Shown: one piece after another, positions 1-5,450 of the stretch | How positions within the stretch are numbered: the first letter of the stretch is position 1 | Layout: each line of letters opens with the position of its first letter | Assembly (NCBI GenBank): GCA_023489135.1 | Contig: JAMDCE010000559.1 | Coordinates: 1-8,944 of the forward strand | Length of the DNA: 8,944 nucleotides | From: Chloroflexota bacterium | Lineage (GTDB): Bacteria; Chloroflexota; Chloroflexia; JAMDCE01 | Reading direction: 5' to 3' | Position numbers and translations under genes: made by a program | The notes under the pieces: model-generated | What the model saw: only the letters and a program-made list of their open reading frames with translations | What the model was told of the DNA's origin: nothing | Database searches by the model: none

Positions 1-102
1 TGATGATGGCGGGATTGGGTATGCGCCCATGAACTGAATGCGAGACAGCTTCGCCGCCAAAGCTGCTGCTTGATTACCCCTCAAGTATCCGACTTCTGAC
101 AT
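1..102 (-). CDS. 2-oxoacid:ferredoxin oxidoreductase, alpha subunit (N-terminal fragment, runs off window)
   Basis: A 34-codon open frame starts at ATG 102-100 and runs off the left edge of the window. It has a strong ribosome-binding site (AGGGGGTG at 113-106) and begins 16 bp after the stop of the ferredoxin subunit gene. The residues GNQAAALAAKLSR (9-21) followed by AYPIPPSS (27-34) match the N-terminus of the alpha subunit of pyruvate-type 2-oxoacid:ferredoxin oxidoreductases, where GNEAAA...AYPITPSS is typical. Together with the TPP-binding beta subunit (expected downstream) it would form the cytoplasmic site that oxidatively decarboxylates a 2-oxoacid to acyl-CoA, or runs the reverse reaction. 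Oddity: residue 31 is proline where most relatives have a substrate-contacting threonine. The family call is firm despite the short fragment, because position in the gamma-delta-alpha order agrees with it. The substrate is unknown. Confidence 0.86.
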   Translation of the reverse strand, partial: MSEVGYLRGNQAAALAAKLSRIQFMGAYPIPPSS

Positions 103-105
103 TTT

Positions 106-113
106 CACCCCCT
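106..113 (-). promoter_or_regulatory. Ribosome-binding site of the alpha-subunit gene
   Basis: Read on the minus strand this is AGGGGGTG followed by AAA and the ATG at 102-100. It fixes the start of a gene that is otherwise only seen as a short fragment at the window edge. It sits entirely in the 16-bp gap after the ferredoxin stop codon, consistent with one transcript. Confidence 0.75.
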
Positions 114-118
114 GCTTA

Positions 119-493
119 CTAGCGCTTGATCTTGGTCATCTCTACAGCTTGTGTTGGACACTCCTCTACACACACACCACAGGCGCGGCAGTAATCTTCG
201 TCGATGATGAAATTGCCTTCTTCATCCTGGTAGATTACACCCAGCGGGCAAAACACCCAACAAATGCCGCATTGCGTGCAGTTGTGCTGATCGATTCTGA
301 TCTCGAATTCCTTCATTACAAGGTCCGCACCCATAGAGGCGGGAACCCCCTGCCCGGCGCAACATCGTGGCCCCTCAGCCAGATCATCTATGTACTCTGG
401 TCGCCACACATAGCGATAGTTTCGTTTCAATACTTCTTGGATGACTTCATCGAATGATCGAACGAACTTAATGCTTTCTTCTTTCGCTACCAT
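119..493 (-). CDS. 2-oxoacid:ferredoxin oxidoreductase, delta subunit (2x[4Fe-4S] ferredoxin)
   Basis: This 124-residue protein carries two bacterial-type [4Fe-4S] motifs: C72-x2-C75-x2-C78-x3-C82-P and C102-x2-C105-x2-C108-x3-C112-P. That is the hallmark of the delta (PorD-like) subunit, which passes electrons from the catalytic alpha/beta core to ferredoxin. The N-terminal 60 residues are a non-cluster extension, as in other delta subunits, and contain an extra C44-C45 pair that fits neither cluster motif. The ATG at 493-491 is preceded by GGGAG (504-500) at 6 nt spacing and by an in-frame TAG, which supports this start. It lies between the gamma gene (112-bp gap upstream) and the alpha gene (16-bp gap downstream). 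A stand-alone ferredoxin is possible from the motifs alone, but the neighbours make the subunit role much more likely. Confidence 0.92.
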   Translation of the reverse strand: MVAKEESIKFVRSFDEVIQEVLKRNYRYVWRPEYIDDLAEGPRCCAGQGVPASMGADLVMKEFEIRIDQHNCTQCGICWVFCPLGVIYQDEEGNFIIDEDYCRACGVCVEECPTQAVEMTKIKR

Positions 494-605
494 TCTCTAC
501 TCCCATTTGCATAATCACGGCGCCTATCAGGCATTGGTGCTCGACAACCCGCCTGGGAAGACGGGATTCCTGGAGAACTCCCCAAAACCCCGCACTGACG
601 GGCAA
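494..605 (-). other. Intergenic gap between gamma and delta subunit genes, no gene seen
   Basis: These 112 bp separate two subunit genes that are otherwise tightly packed in the operon. Only short inverted repeats (CCCG/CGGG arms of 4 bp; GGAG/CTCC) are visible, and no U-rich tract follows on the transcribed strand. No open frame with a ribosome-binding site was found apart from the delta gene itself. It may be a processing or attenuation segment, or simply neutral spacer. Confidence 0.4.
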
Positions 606-1295
606 CTATACCCTGACCGACTCGTAGCCTGCCCAGGCCGCCTTGATGTTGATATCTCCCTTCGCACCGGCGTAAACCATACGCCCCCTGGGGTCTCTAT
701 ACGTTTTGATCGAATGCTCGAAGGATTCCATCGACATGACGTTAGTCAATGCTAAATAAGCCCCAATCATAGCGGTATTGATGTGAAAAGGACTCCTCAG
801 CAGTTCGAGTGCAATCCTCGCGGCATCCACTGTTGCAACCCTGGCCTTCAGCGAGCCCTGTAACTCCGATGGATGCTTTGAGGAATTCACGATGATCAGA
901 CCGCGTTCGTCCATCTTAGCCGTGAGTTGCGGGATATCTATATCGAAGGCAACCGACCTAAAATTGAGCATATCGGCTTCTGCCAGGAGCAGATGGTCGG
1001 GCCTGTAAATATCGCTCGCCGGAAAACTGATGGGCGAATCGGCGTATCTGATGAAAGAACGAGTGGGGCTGTTCTGCCGTTCACCTGGCATAAGAAAAAC
1101 GACCTTGGCAAACTTGCCGATGGAGATCAAAGCACCGCTCAGGAGTTCGCCTCCTTGCCACAACCCGTATCCAGCTCGACCAATCAGCGCCAACTCGCGC
1201 ATATTTACGCTATTCTTGTAGCTTTCGAACGTGGTGGCATACTTGTCCTTGTATTTGTTCTCAATGACATCCCACATTTCTGTATACTTTGTCAT
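606..1295 (-). CDS. 2-oxoacid:ferredoxin oxidoreductase, gamma subunit
   Basis: The 229-residue protein matches the POR/KOR gamma domain. Residues 34-52 (ELALIGRAGYGLWQGGELL) correspond to the usual E-I-x-I-x-GRGGQG-x5-ELL start. Residues 69-89 (MPGERQNSPTRSFIRYADSPI, of which P-G-E-R and the R-x-F-I-R-Y-A-D-S-P-I pattern are the key parts) correspond to the family's GPExRGSxxxAxVRISDxPI. This non-catalytic subunit completes the oxidoreductase core and helps shape the CoA-binding region. Oddities: the glycine loop is GRAGYG instead of GRGGQG, and there are 31 extra residues before the domain. Met32 would give a conventional family start, but it has no ribosome-binding site. The ATG at 1295 has AAGGAG (1306-1301) 5 nt away, so the long form is preferred. 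It starts 19 bp after the upstream ligase gene. Indolepyruvate oxidoreductase beta subunits share this domain, but the following delta and alpha genes indicate the four-subunit type. Confidence 0.88.
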   Translation of the reverse strand: MTKYTEMWDVIENKYKDKYATTFESYKNSVNMRELALIGRAGYGLWQGGELLSGALISIGKFAKVVFLMPGERQNSPTRSFIRYADSPISFPASDIYRPDHLLLAEADMLNFRSVAFDIDIPQLTAKMDERGLIIVNSSKHPSELQGSLKARVATVDAARIALELLRSPFHINTAMIGAYLALTNVMSMESFEHSIKTYRDPRGRMVYAGAKGDINIKAAWAGYESVRV

Positions 1296-1314
1296 AGGTG
1301 CTCCTTCATTCCGC

Positions 1315-2739
1315 TCAATCGAAGTATTCCGCGCTTCTCAACCTTACGGATTGCTCGAATTTGTCTCTAGCCTCCTTCGTACGAAGGTCGACTATCCTCT
1401 GTTTTTTCATCACAAATCGCCCCAATGTCCCTTTTGGCAACATCTCGACGTTTGCTTTCAAAGTGATCACGGTGCGAATCGAGTGCTGCAGATTCTCACG
1501 GAACCGCTCCAGGTTGCCGAGGTCCGGCTCGTGCTCGATCCTGATCGATACCCGGTCTTTACCCTCATCGTCCTTGTCCACGATGATCAGGAACTCGCCC
1601 GAGCAGCCTTTTGTCTCGCCGATAACCCTCTCTACGGCGTTGGGGTGAAGTTGAAAGCCCTTTATCTTGACCATGTCATCCCAGCGGCCCGGCACCGAGG
1701 CGATGCGCGGGTGAGTCCGCCCACACGGGCAGGGCTCCTCGATGAGAGCCCCTCTGTCCTCTGTGTCGAACCGCAGCCAGGGGAAGGCTTCGTTATACTC
1801 GTAAACCGTCGTGCCCACGATGCTGCCGTATTCCCCTGGCGGGAGTTCCTTCTTTGTTTCCGGATCAATTATCTGAATAACGTTAATATCTGCCTGGATG
1901 TGAAAGCCCGTGTGGAACTCGCACTCGTAAGGTACGACGGCCGAAGGGGCTCCGTAGGTATCGAACACCTTGGCTCCCCAGGCTTCCTCCAATCTCTCCC
2001 TCACCCCAGGAATGCTAGCGGGACCTGGTTCTCCCGCGCAGAAGATCGCTTTTAGCTTCAGGTCCCTCACGTCTATGCCGATACTTTCAGCGTACTCGGG
2101 TATGTACAGGGCATAGGATGGGGTGGAGGTGAAACCAGAGGCCCCAACATCCTCGAGCACCTTAAGGATTTGGGCTGTTCGCCCTACGTGGCAAGGGACC
2201 AGGGTCATGTAGTACTCTGGGCCGCAGGCACCTTTGGCGATAATGTGATTGCCACCCCCTACCATCGCACCCCCAAGGTTCCAAAGATGGCCGAGAACGT
2301 CTCCATATCTTAGCCCGGCTGCCCAGTACGCCCGAGCCAGAAAATCGCCCGTGGCAATGAAGCCTCGAGAAGTCATCTCCAATTCGGTGTAGGGCACTGT
2401 GAAAGGAATGCCCGTTGTGCCGCTTGTGGCATGTATGGTTCTTATGTCTCGCTCAGGCACTGTCAGGAACTCGCTGAACACTTTCTTCCCCGCGCTCATC
2501 GCCCTCACCACGCCCTCGCGCAAGTCGTTCTTGTTCGTCAAGGGTATTTTGTTGATGTCTTCCAGATTCCTAACGTCCCCAGGAAGGAGGCCTATTTCAT
2601 CAAACTTTCGGCGGAAGTGAGCAGAGTTGTCGTAGACAAACTCCACTTTGCGCTTCAATCGCCTTTCCTGCAGGATCCTTAGCTCTTCGAGGCTCATCGT
2701 TTCGATTTTGGGGTCCCAGTATCTTCTTTCGGTATACAT
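1315..2739 (-). CDS. Phenylacetate-CoA ligase (PaaK) family AMP-dependent acyl/aryl-CoA ligase
   Basis: This 474-residue protein, a normal length for the family, activates a carboxylic acid to acyl-AMP and then to the CoA thioester in the cytoplasm. Visible motifs, in order: ATP-binding loop TSGTTGIP (105-112), GEP near 236-238, TYG (261-263), the hinge-side RFDTED (323-328, equivalent to RYRTGD), CPCGRTH (337-343), GRWDDMVKIKG (351-361), and a C-terminal lysine in GRFVMKKQR (440-448). A Cys...His pair near 273-276 with the CxC of CPCGR could form the metal site seen in this family. The frame is open to a TTG at 2766, but that has no ribosome-binding site. The ATG at 2739 has AAGAGAGG (2755-2748) at 8 nt and gives a typical PaaK N-terminus (Y-W-D-P-K-I-E-T-M). 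It lies 67 bp after the degenerate paralog and 19 bp before the gamma subunit gene. Phenylacetate is a plausible substrate by analogy with pad clusters, but other aromatic or aliphatic acids are possible. Confidence 0.88.
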   Translation of the reverse strand: MYTERRYWDPKIETMSLEELRILQERRLKRKVEFVYDNSAHFRRKFDEIGLLPGDVRNLEDINKIPLTNKNDLREGVVRAMSAGKKVFSEFLTVPERDIRTIHATSGTTGIPFTVPYTELEMTSRGFIATGDFLARAYWAAGLRYGDVLGHLWNLGGAMVGGGNHIIAKGACGPEYYMTLVPCHVGRTAQILKVLEDVGASGFTSTPSYALYIPEYAESIGIDVRDLKLKAIFCAGEPGPASIPGVRERLEEAWGAKVFDTYGAPSAVVPYECEFHTGFHIQADINVIQIIDPETKKELPPGEYGSIVGTTVYEYNEAFPWLRFDTEDRGALIEEPCPCGRTHPRIASVPGRWDDMVKIKGFQLHPNAVERVIGETKGCSGEFLIIVDKDDEGKDRVSIRIEHEPDLGNLERFRENLQHSIRTVITLKANVEMLPKGTLGRFVMKKQRIVDLRTKEARDKFEQSVRLRSAEYFD

Positions 2740-2747
2740 CCTCTCAA

Positions 2748-2755
2748 CCTCTCTT
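2748..2755 (-). promoter_or_regulatory. Ribosome-binding site deciding the ligase start at 2739
   Basis: AAGAGAGG on the minus strand ends 8 nt before the ATG at 2739-2737. The alternative upstream TTG at 2766 lacks any purine-rich site, so this element moves the start nine codons downstream of the longest frame. Confidence 0.6.
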
Positions 2756-2806
2756 AAAGCCGCCAAATTCGCCCAAGAGTTAGACTCAGCGATTCAGACA
2801 CTGAGG

Positions 2807-4186
2807 CTAGGCTTCGACTTTAAGCTGGTCCTTGACCTCCTTCCTGAGAGACTCGACTCTTCTGCTATCGATGATCGTGACGGAACGGTGGGGAAAGATG
2901 AGCAAATCATCCCTCTCGACAGGCACGACTTGAACAGGTACCCCGAGCTTCTTCGCCAGTGTCTCCTGCATTGCTGATTGAAGACTTGGGGATGCTTCCT
3001 CCCCGGCTAGGGCAACTTGGAGCCGCTCGATGGCTCGCGATCCATCGACGAGGATGTTGAAATCGCCGCCGTACTCATCGAAGCCGCCGATTATCTCCTC
3101 GACCTGGCTGCCATAGATCCTTTTGCCGACGATCTCCAACCGCTCACTGTACCGGCCTTTGATCCCTTGCAGGCGCAAATGTGTTCTGCCACAGGCGCAT
3201 GGGAGATCGTCGATAGAAGTGATATCTCCCGTGCGGTAGCGAATCAGCGGCATGCCGAACCTTTCCAGATGGGTGACGACAAGCTCCCCTTCTTCGCCTG
3301 GAGCCAACGGTGAGCCCGTTTCCGGGTTGATCACTTCGTAGATGTAGGCATCTTCGAAGCCGTGCAGCCCTTTCTGTTGCCGGCACTCAAAGCCCAAGAA
3401 ACCTACCTCTACCATCCCGTAGGCGTCACATACCTTCACATCTGGTTCGCTGCTTACCTCCGCCCACTTCTCCTCGAATCGTCTCCTCCAGGTAGGCAGC
3501 GAGTATCCCGGCTCGCTCCAGCCCACCAGGGTTCTTATCGGATGTTTCTTGCCCGCTTTCTTGAGGAGAGGAAGAACGAACTTGGCGTAGCTGGGTGTGA
3601 TGTAGTAGGCCGAAGGTGGGTACAGGGAGGGGAAAATGGTGGCGTTCCTTTCAGCCCGCTCCATGCCTACCAGCAGAGACTTAGAGCCCAAATTGATGGA
3701 GCCAAGTCCCAGATTCATATACAGCAGATTGAGCTGGGGGAAATCGGCGACGTATAAATAGTCATCAGAAGTCACGCCGGCGCAGGTCAGGCCCCTGGCC
3801 GCGAGCTTCCCCTGAAAGGCAGCATCGGCAATAGAAATGATCACCCTGACAGGTTGTCCTGAGGCGCTAAGCTTAACTCCAGTCAAACCGATAGACTGGC
3901 CGGGGTCTGTGAATTCCGTCGCCATCAATGTGCCCATTCGCCCGTTTTTCTCCTGGTCGGCGACGATCTCATCCCGCGTGGTGAAAGGCAGGCTGCGCAG
4001 GTCATCCAAGGTGCGAAGTGCCGACGGAGAGAGCTTCTCCCGCGAGAACTTCTCCTTGTAGAACTTAGACCTTCGATCTACGTATCCCAACATCTTCTTC
4101 AACTTGAAGAGTTGGATTTCCTGCAGTCTTTCCCGACTCGCTGTCTCGATATCTCTCATCCAGAAATGAACAATTTCATTTTCCAT
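2807..4186 (-). CDS. Divergent PaaK-family protein with eroded adenylation motifs
   Basis: This 459-residue protein is clearly a PaaK-family member: SEPG (224-227), DAYG (254-257), RYRTGD (316-321), CACGRTH (330-336), and a Cys268/His275 pair that with C330/C332 could hold a metal. Key catalytic elements are altered, however. The ATP loop, TSGTTGxP in its neighbour, reads LSASGQP (106-112), two residues shorter and without the threonines. The GRxDDMxKIxG motif is GRYSERLEIVG (344-354). The C-terminal catalytic lysine region reads FPHRSVTIID, with Arg or Ser where Lys is expected. The ATG at 4186-4184 overlaps the tetR-like gene by 11 bp, and its GGGAG site (4198-4194) lies inside that gene, so translation is probably coupled. 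It may be a non-adenylating partner of the intact ligase, an enzyme of changed chemistry, or a substrate sensor; sequence alone does not decide. Not a pseudogene by appearance: the frame is full length. Confidence 0.82.
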   Translation of the reverse strand: MENEIVHFWMRDIETASRERLQEIQLFKLKKMLGYVDRRSKFYKEKFSREKLSPSALRTLDDLRSLPFTTRDEIVADQEKNGRMGTLMATEFTDPGQSIGLTGVKLSASGQPVRVIISIADAAFQGKLAARGLTCAGVTSDDYLYVADFPQLNLLYMNLGLGSINLGSKSLLVGMERAERNATIFPSLYPPSAYYITPSYAKFVLPLLKKAGKKHPIRTLVGWSEPGYSLPTWRRRFEEKWAEVSSEPDVKVCDAYGMVEVGFLGFECRQQKGLHGFEDAYIYEVINPETGSPLAPGEEGELVVTHLERFGMPLIRYRTGDITSIDDLPCACGRTHLRLQGIKGRYSERLEIVGKRIYGSQVEEIIGGFDEYGGDFNILVDGSRAIERLQVALAGEEASPSLQSAMQETLAKKLGVPVQVVPVERDDLLIFPHRSVTIIDSRRVESLRKEVKDQLKVEA

Positions 4187-4811
4187 TAGTCATCTCCCGC
4201 TTTGCGTAAACAGTGCAGTTACCAAGAAAACCGTTGGTGAGGAGCCTGAATATAGATTCGACGACCTGGGCCTCGGTCAATCGCCCCCGCGGGTTGTACC
4301 ACATGGGCAGCCAGTTGGCGATGCTGATCAGGCTGAAGGCGGCTACCTTGGGATCGATGCTATCTGTGGCTCCCGTTTTCTCCCTCAGCTCAAGCAGGAC
4401 ACTTTCGGTGAGATTGAGATAGCGCCGTCTCTTTTCCCTGACTATCTCGCCATATGCGCCCTCAATTCCCGCCTTCTCACGCAGGAGCACGACGACGGCC
4501 TTGCGTGAGAGGATGAGCCTCACCGTGCGCACGATCAGCATTCTGAGTTTCTCGTGCGGGTCGGCAAGTTGTTGAACAGGACCAAATATGTATCCCTCCA
4601 CCTCCTCAAAAGCATGCATATTTATGAGGTACAGTAGATGCTCCTTGCTGCCAATATGGTGATAGAGGCCAGCCGTGGTGAGCGAAGTGGCATTGGCGAT
4701 GTCTCGCATGGTCGTCTTGTCGTATCCGTGGTCGTGAAAAAGCTCGGCAGCTATCTTGAGAATCTCCGTTAGTTTATTGGGGTAGCGTTGTTCACCATTG
4801 TTGCCATTCAA
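4176..4811 (-). CDS. TetR/AcrR-family transcriptional repressor
   Basis: A 211-residue TetR-type regulator. The N-terminal helix-turn-helix is seen at about residues 14-60 (key parts: ILKIAAELFHDHGYDKTTMRDIA, then LTTAGLYHHIGSKEHLL, which matches the family's G-x-LYxHFxSKexLL). The remaining roughly 150 residues are the variable ligand-binding and dimerisation domain. As first gene of the ligase/oxidoreductase operon, it probably senses the acyl-CoA product or acid and represses the operon. A perfect dyad at 4870-4881 upstream is its likely operator. Start choice: the longest frame begins at GTG 4853, which lacks a ribosome-binding site. TTG at 4811 has AGGAG (4825-4821) 9 nt upstream and leaves the domain intact, so it is preferred. 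If GTG is used the protein is 225 residues. The 3' end overlaps the next gene by 11 bp. Confidence 0.87.
   Translation of the reverse strand: MNGNNGEQRYPNKLTEILKIAAELFHDHGYDKTTMRDIANATSLTTAGLYHHIGSKEHLLYLINMHAFEEVEGYIFGPVQQLADPHEKLRMLIVRTVRLILSRKAVVVLLREKAGIEGAYGEIVREKRRRYLNLTESVLLELREKTGATDSIDPKVAAFSLISIANWLPMWYNPRGRLTEAQVVESIFRLLTNGFLGNCTVYAKREMTNGK
4194..4198 (-). promoter_or_regulatory. Ribosome-binding site of the divergent ligase, inside the tetR-like gene
   Basis: GGGAG on the minus strand, 7 nt before the ATG at 4186, lies within the last codons of the repressor gene. With the 11-bp overlap this points to translational coupling of regulator and first structural gene. Confidence 0.55.
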
Positions 4812-4820
4812 ATTGCGAAT

Positions 4821-4825
4821 CTCCT
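4821..4825 (-). promoter_or_regulatory. Ribosome-binding site deciding the TTG start of the tetR-like gene
   Basis: AGGAG on the minus strand sits 9 nt before the TTG at 4811-4809. The GTG at 4853 has no comparable site, and the ATG at 4849 is out of frame. This makes a rare TTG start the best choice. Confidence 0.5.
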
Positions 4826-4869
4826 GTGGCTCGCTTCCGGCGTCTCCATGCACGCGAACAGTAGATAGT

Positions 4870-4881
4870 TAACGTTCGTTA
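4870..4881. promoter_or_regulatory. Candidate TetR operator (perfect dyad TAACG-TT-CGTTA)
   Basis: The sequence TAACGTTCGTTA is an inverted repeat with two perfect 5-bp arms around a 2-bp spacer. It lies in the 153-bp gap between the cupin gene and the TTG start of the tetR-like gene, 59-70 bp upstream of that start (17-28 bp upstream of the alternative GTG). Its form closely resembles operators of TetR repressors of phenylacetate and acyl-CoA catabolism (from memory, the Thermus PaaR site is CNAACGNNCGTTNG, matched here except at the first base). I infer autoregulation and control of the whole operon. No convincing -35/-10 pair could be assigned around it. Confidence 0.6.
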
Positions 4882-4964
4882 GGTCGGCGGCGTCATACGC
4901 CTGGCGCTTATCAACGATTCGTAGTGAACCTCAGGCGTGATGCACACATTCGATGAGAACTGCT

Positions 4965-5291
4965 CTAGCCCAGGTACTCGGCGCGCGGCGGCGAATAAAT
5001 GTCAAGAAACTTAGCATCTTCGTGCACAAAGCCCGAGTGAGTAACGTTGCTGGGAATGAGATAGCTGTGGCCTGGACCAAGGATTCGCCTTTCGCCGCCG
5101 ATGATCACCTCGAATCGTCCTTCCAGCACGTAGCCAGCCTGCTCGCTCTCGTGTTGGTGCTCCGGCACCGCTGTTCCCTTCTGAATCTCGAATTGAACGA
5201 GCATCAGCCGCCCCCTTGAGCCGAGCAACTTACGGTGAACGCCACTAACCATTTCGATTGAAGGCACATCAGCCTCATGCCTCACGTACAT
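4965..5291 (-). CDS. Small single-domain cupin protein
   Basis: A 108-residue one-domain cupin. Motif 1 is GTAVPEHQHESEQAGYVLEG (39-58), with likely metal ligands His45, His47 and the E50/Q51 position. Motif 2 is GPGHSYLIPSNVTH (72-85), with His85 as the last ligand. No partner domain, signal peptide or membrane segment is visible. Proteins of this size range from sugar or polyketide isomerases and dioxygenases to simple ligand-binding proteins, so no reaction is assigned. The frame is open up to TTG 5357, but the ATG at 5291 has GGGGAG (5305-5300) at 8 nt and begins like other small cupins (MYVRHEADVPSIEM), so it is preferred. It lies between the large BTAD regulator (159 bp away) and the tetR-like gene (153 bp away). 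The gaps suggest it may be transcribed separately from both. Confidence 0.85.
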   Translation of the reverse strand: MYVRHEADVPSIEMVSGVHRKLLGSRGRLMLVQFEIQKGTAVPEHQHESEQAGYVLEGRFEVIIGGERRILGPGHSYLIPSNVTHSGFVHEDAKFLDIYSPPRAEYLG

Positions 5292-5299
5292 AGCCCGTG

Positions 5300-5305
5300 C
5301 TCCCC
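5300..5305 (-). promoter_or_regulatory. Ribosome-binding site deciding the cupin start
   Basis: GGGGAG on the minus strand ends 8 nt before ATG 5291-5289. The longer frame would need a TTG at 5357 with no such site. Confidence 0.6.
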
Positions 5306-5450
5306 GGGACGTTGTGGCCTCGTTGCGGAAAAGCGCTGTGAAACAGGCCGTCTTCAAACCCAGTTGTCATTGGATTCTGCGTGCTATTCTAGAACACGGT
5401 TATTACGCGGGCCTTACAAAGTGGCTTACAGGGAGAAACGTCGGGGCGGA

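Noticed and set aside
530..580. Possible hairpin terminator or attenuator between gamma and delta genes
   Set aside because: Arms are only 4 bp (CCCG/CGGG and GGAG/CTCC), and no T-rich tract follows.
441..755. Plus-strand frame across the gamma/delta intergenic gap
   Set aside because: It overlaps two genuine genes in antisense and shows no recognisable protein features.
1231..2055. 274-codon plus-strand frame
   Set aside because: Antisense to the well-supported CoA ligase gene; no family features and no ribosome-binding context.
2785..2805. CTCAG/CTGAG inverted repeat between the two ligase genes as a terminator
   Set aside because: Stem of only 5 bp with an 11-nt loop and no T-run after it. 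A read-through operon is more likely.
4812..4853. GTG 4853 as start of the tetR-like gene
   Set aside because: No ribosome-binding site precedes it, whereas TTG 4811 has AGGAG at 9 nt. It is kept as an alternative only.
5275..5370. 31-codon minus-strand frame (ATG 5370) overlapping the cupin start
   Set aside because: No ribosome-binding site and no recognisable features; the cupin start at 5291 is well supported.
5292..5450. Promoter for the cupin gene (TAGAAT as a -10 element)
   Set aside because: No acceptable -35 hexamer at 16-18 bp. A terminator after the BTAD gene was also not found in this gap.
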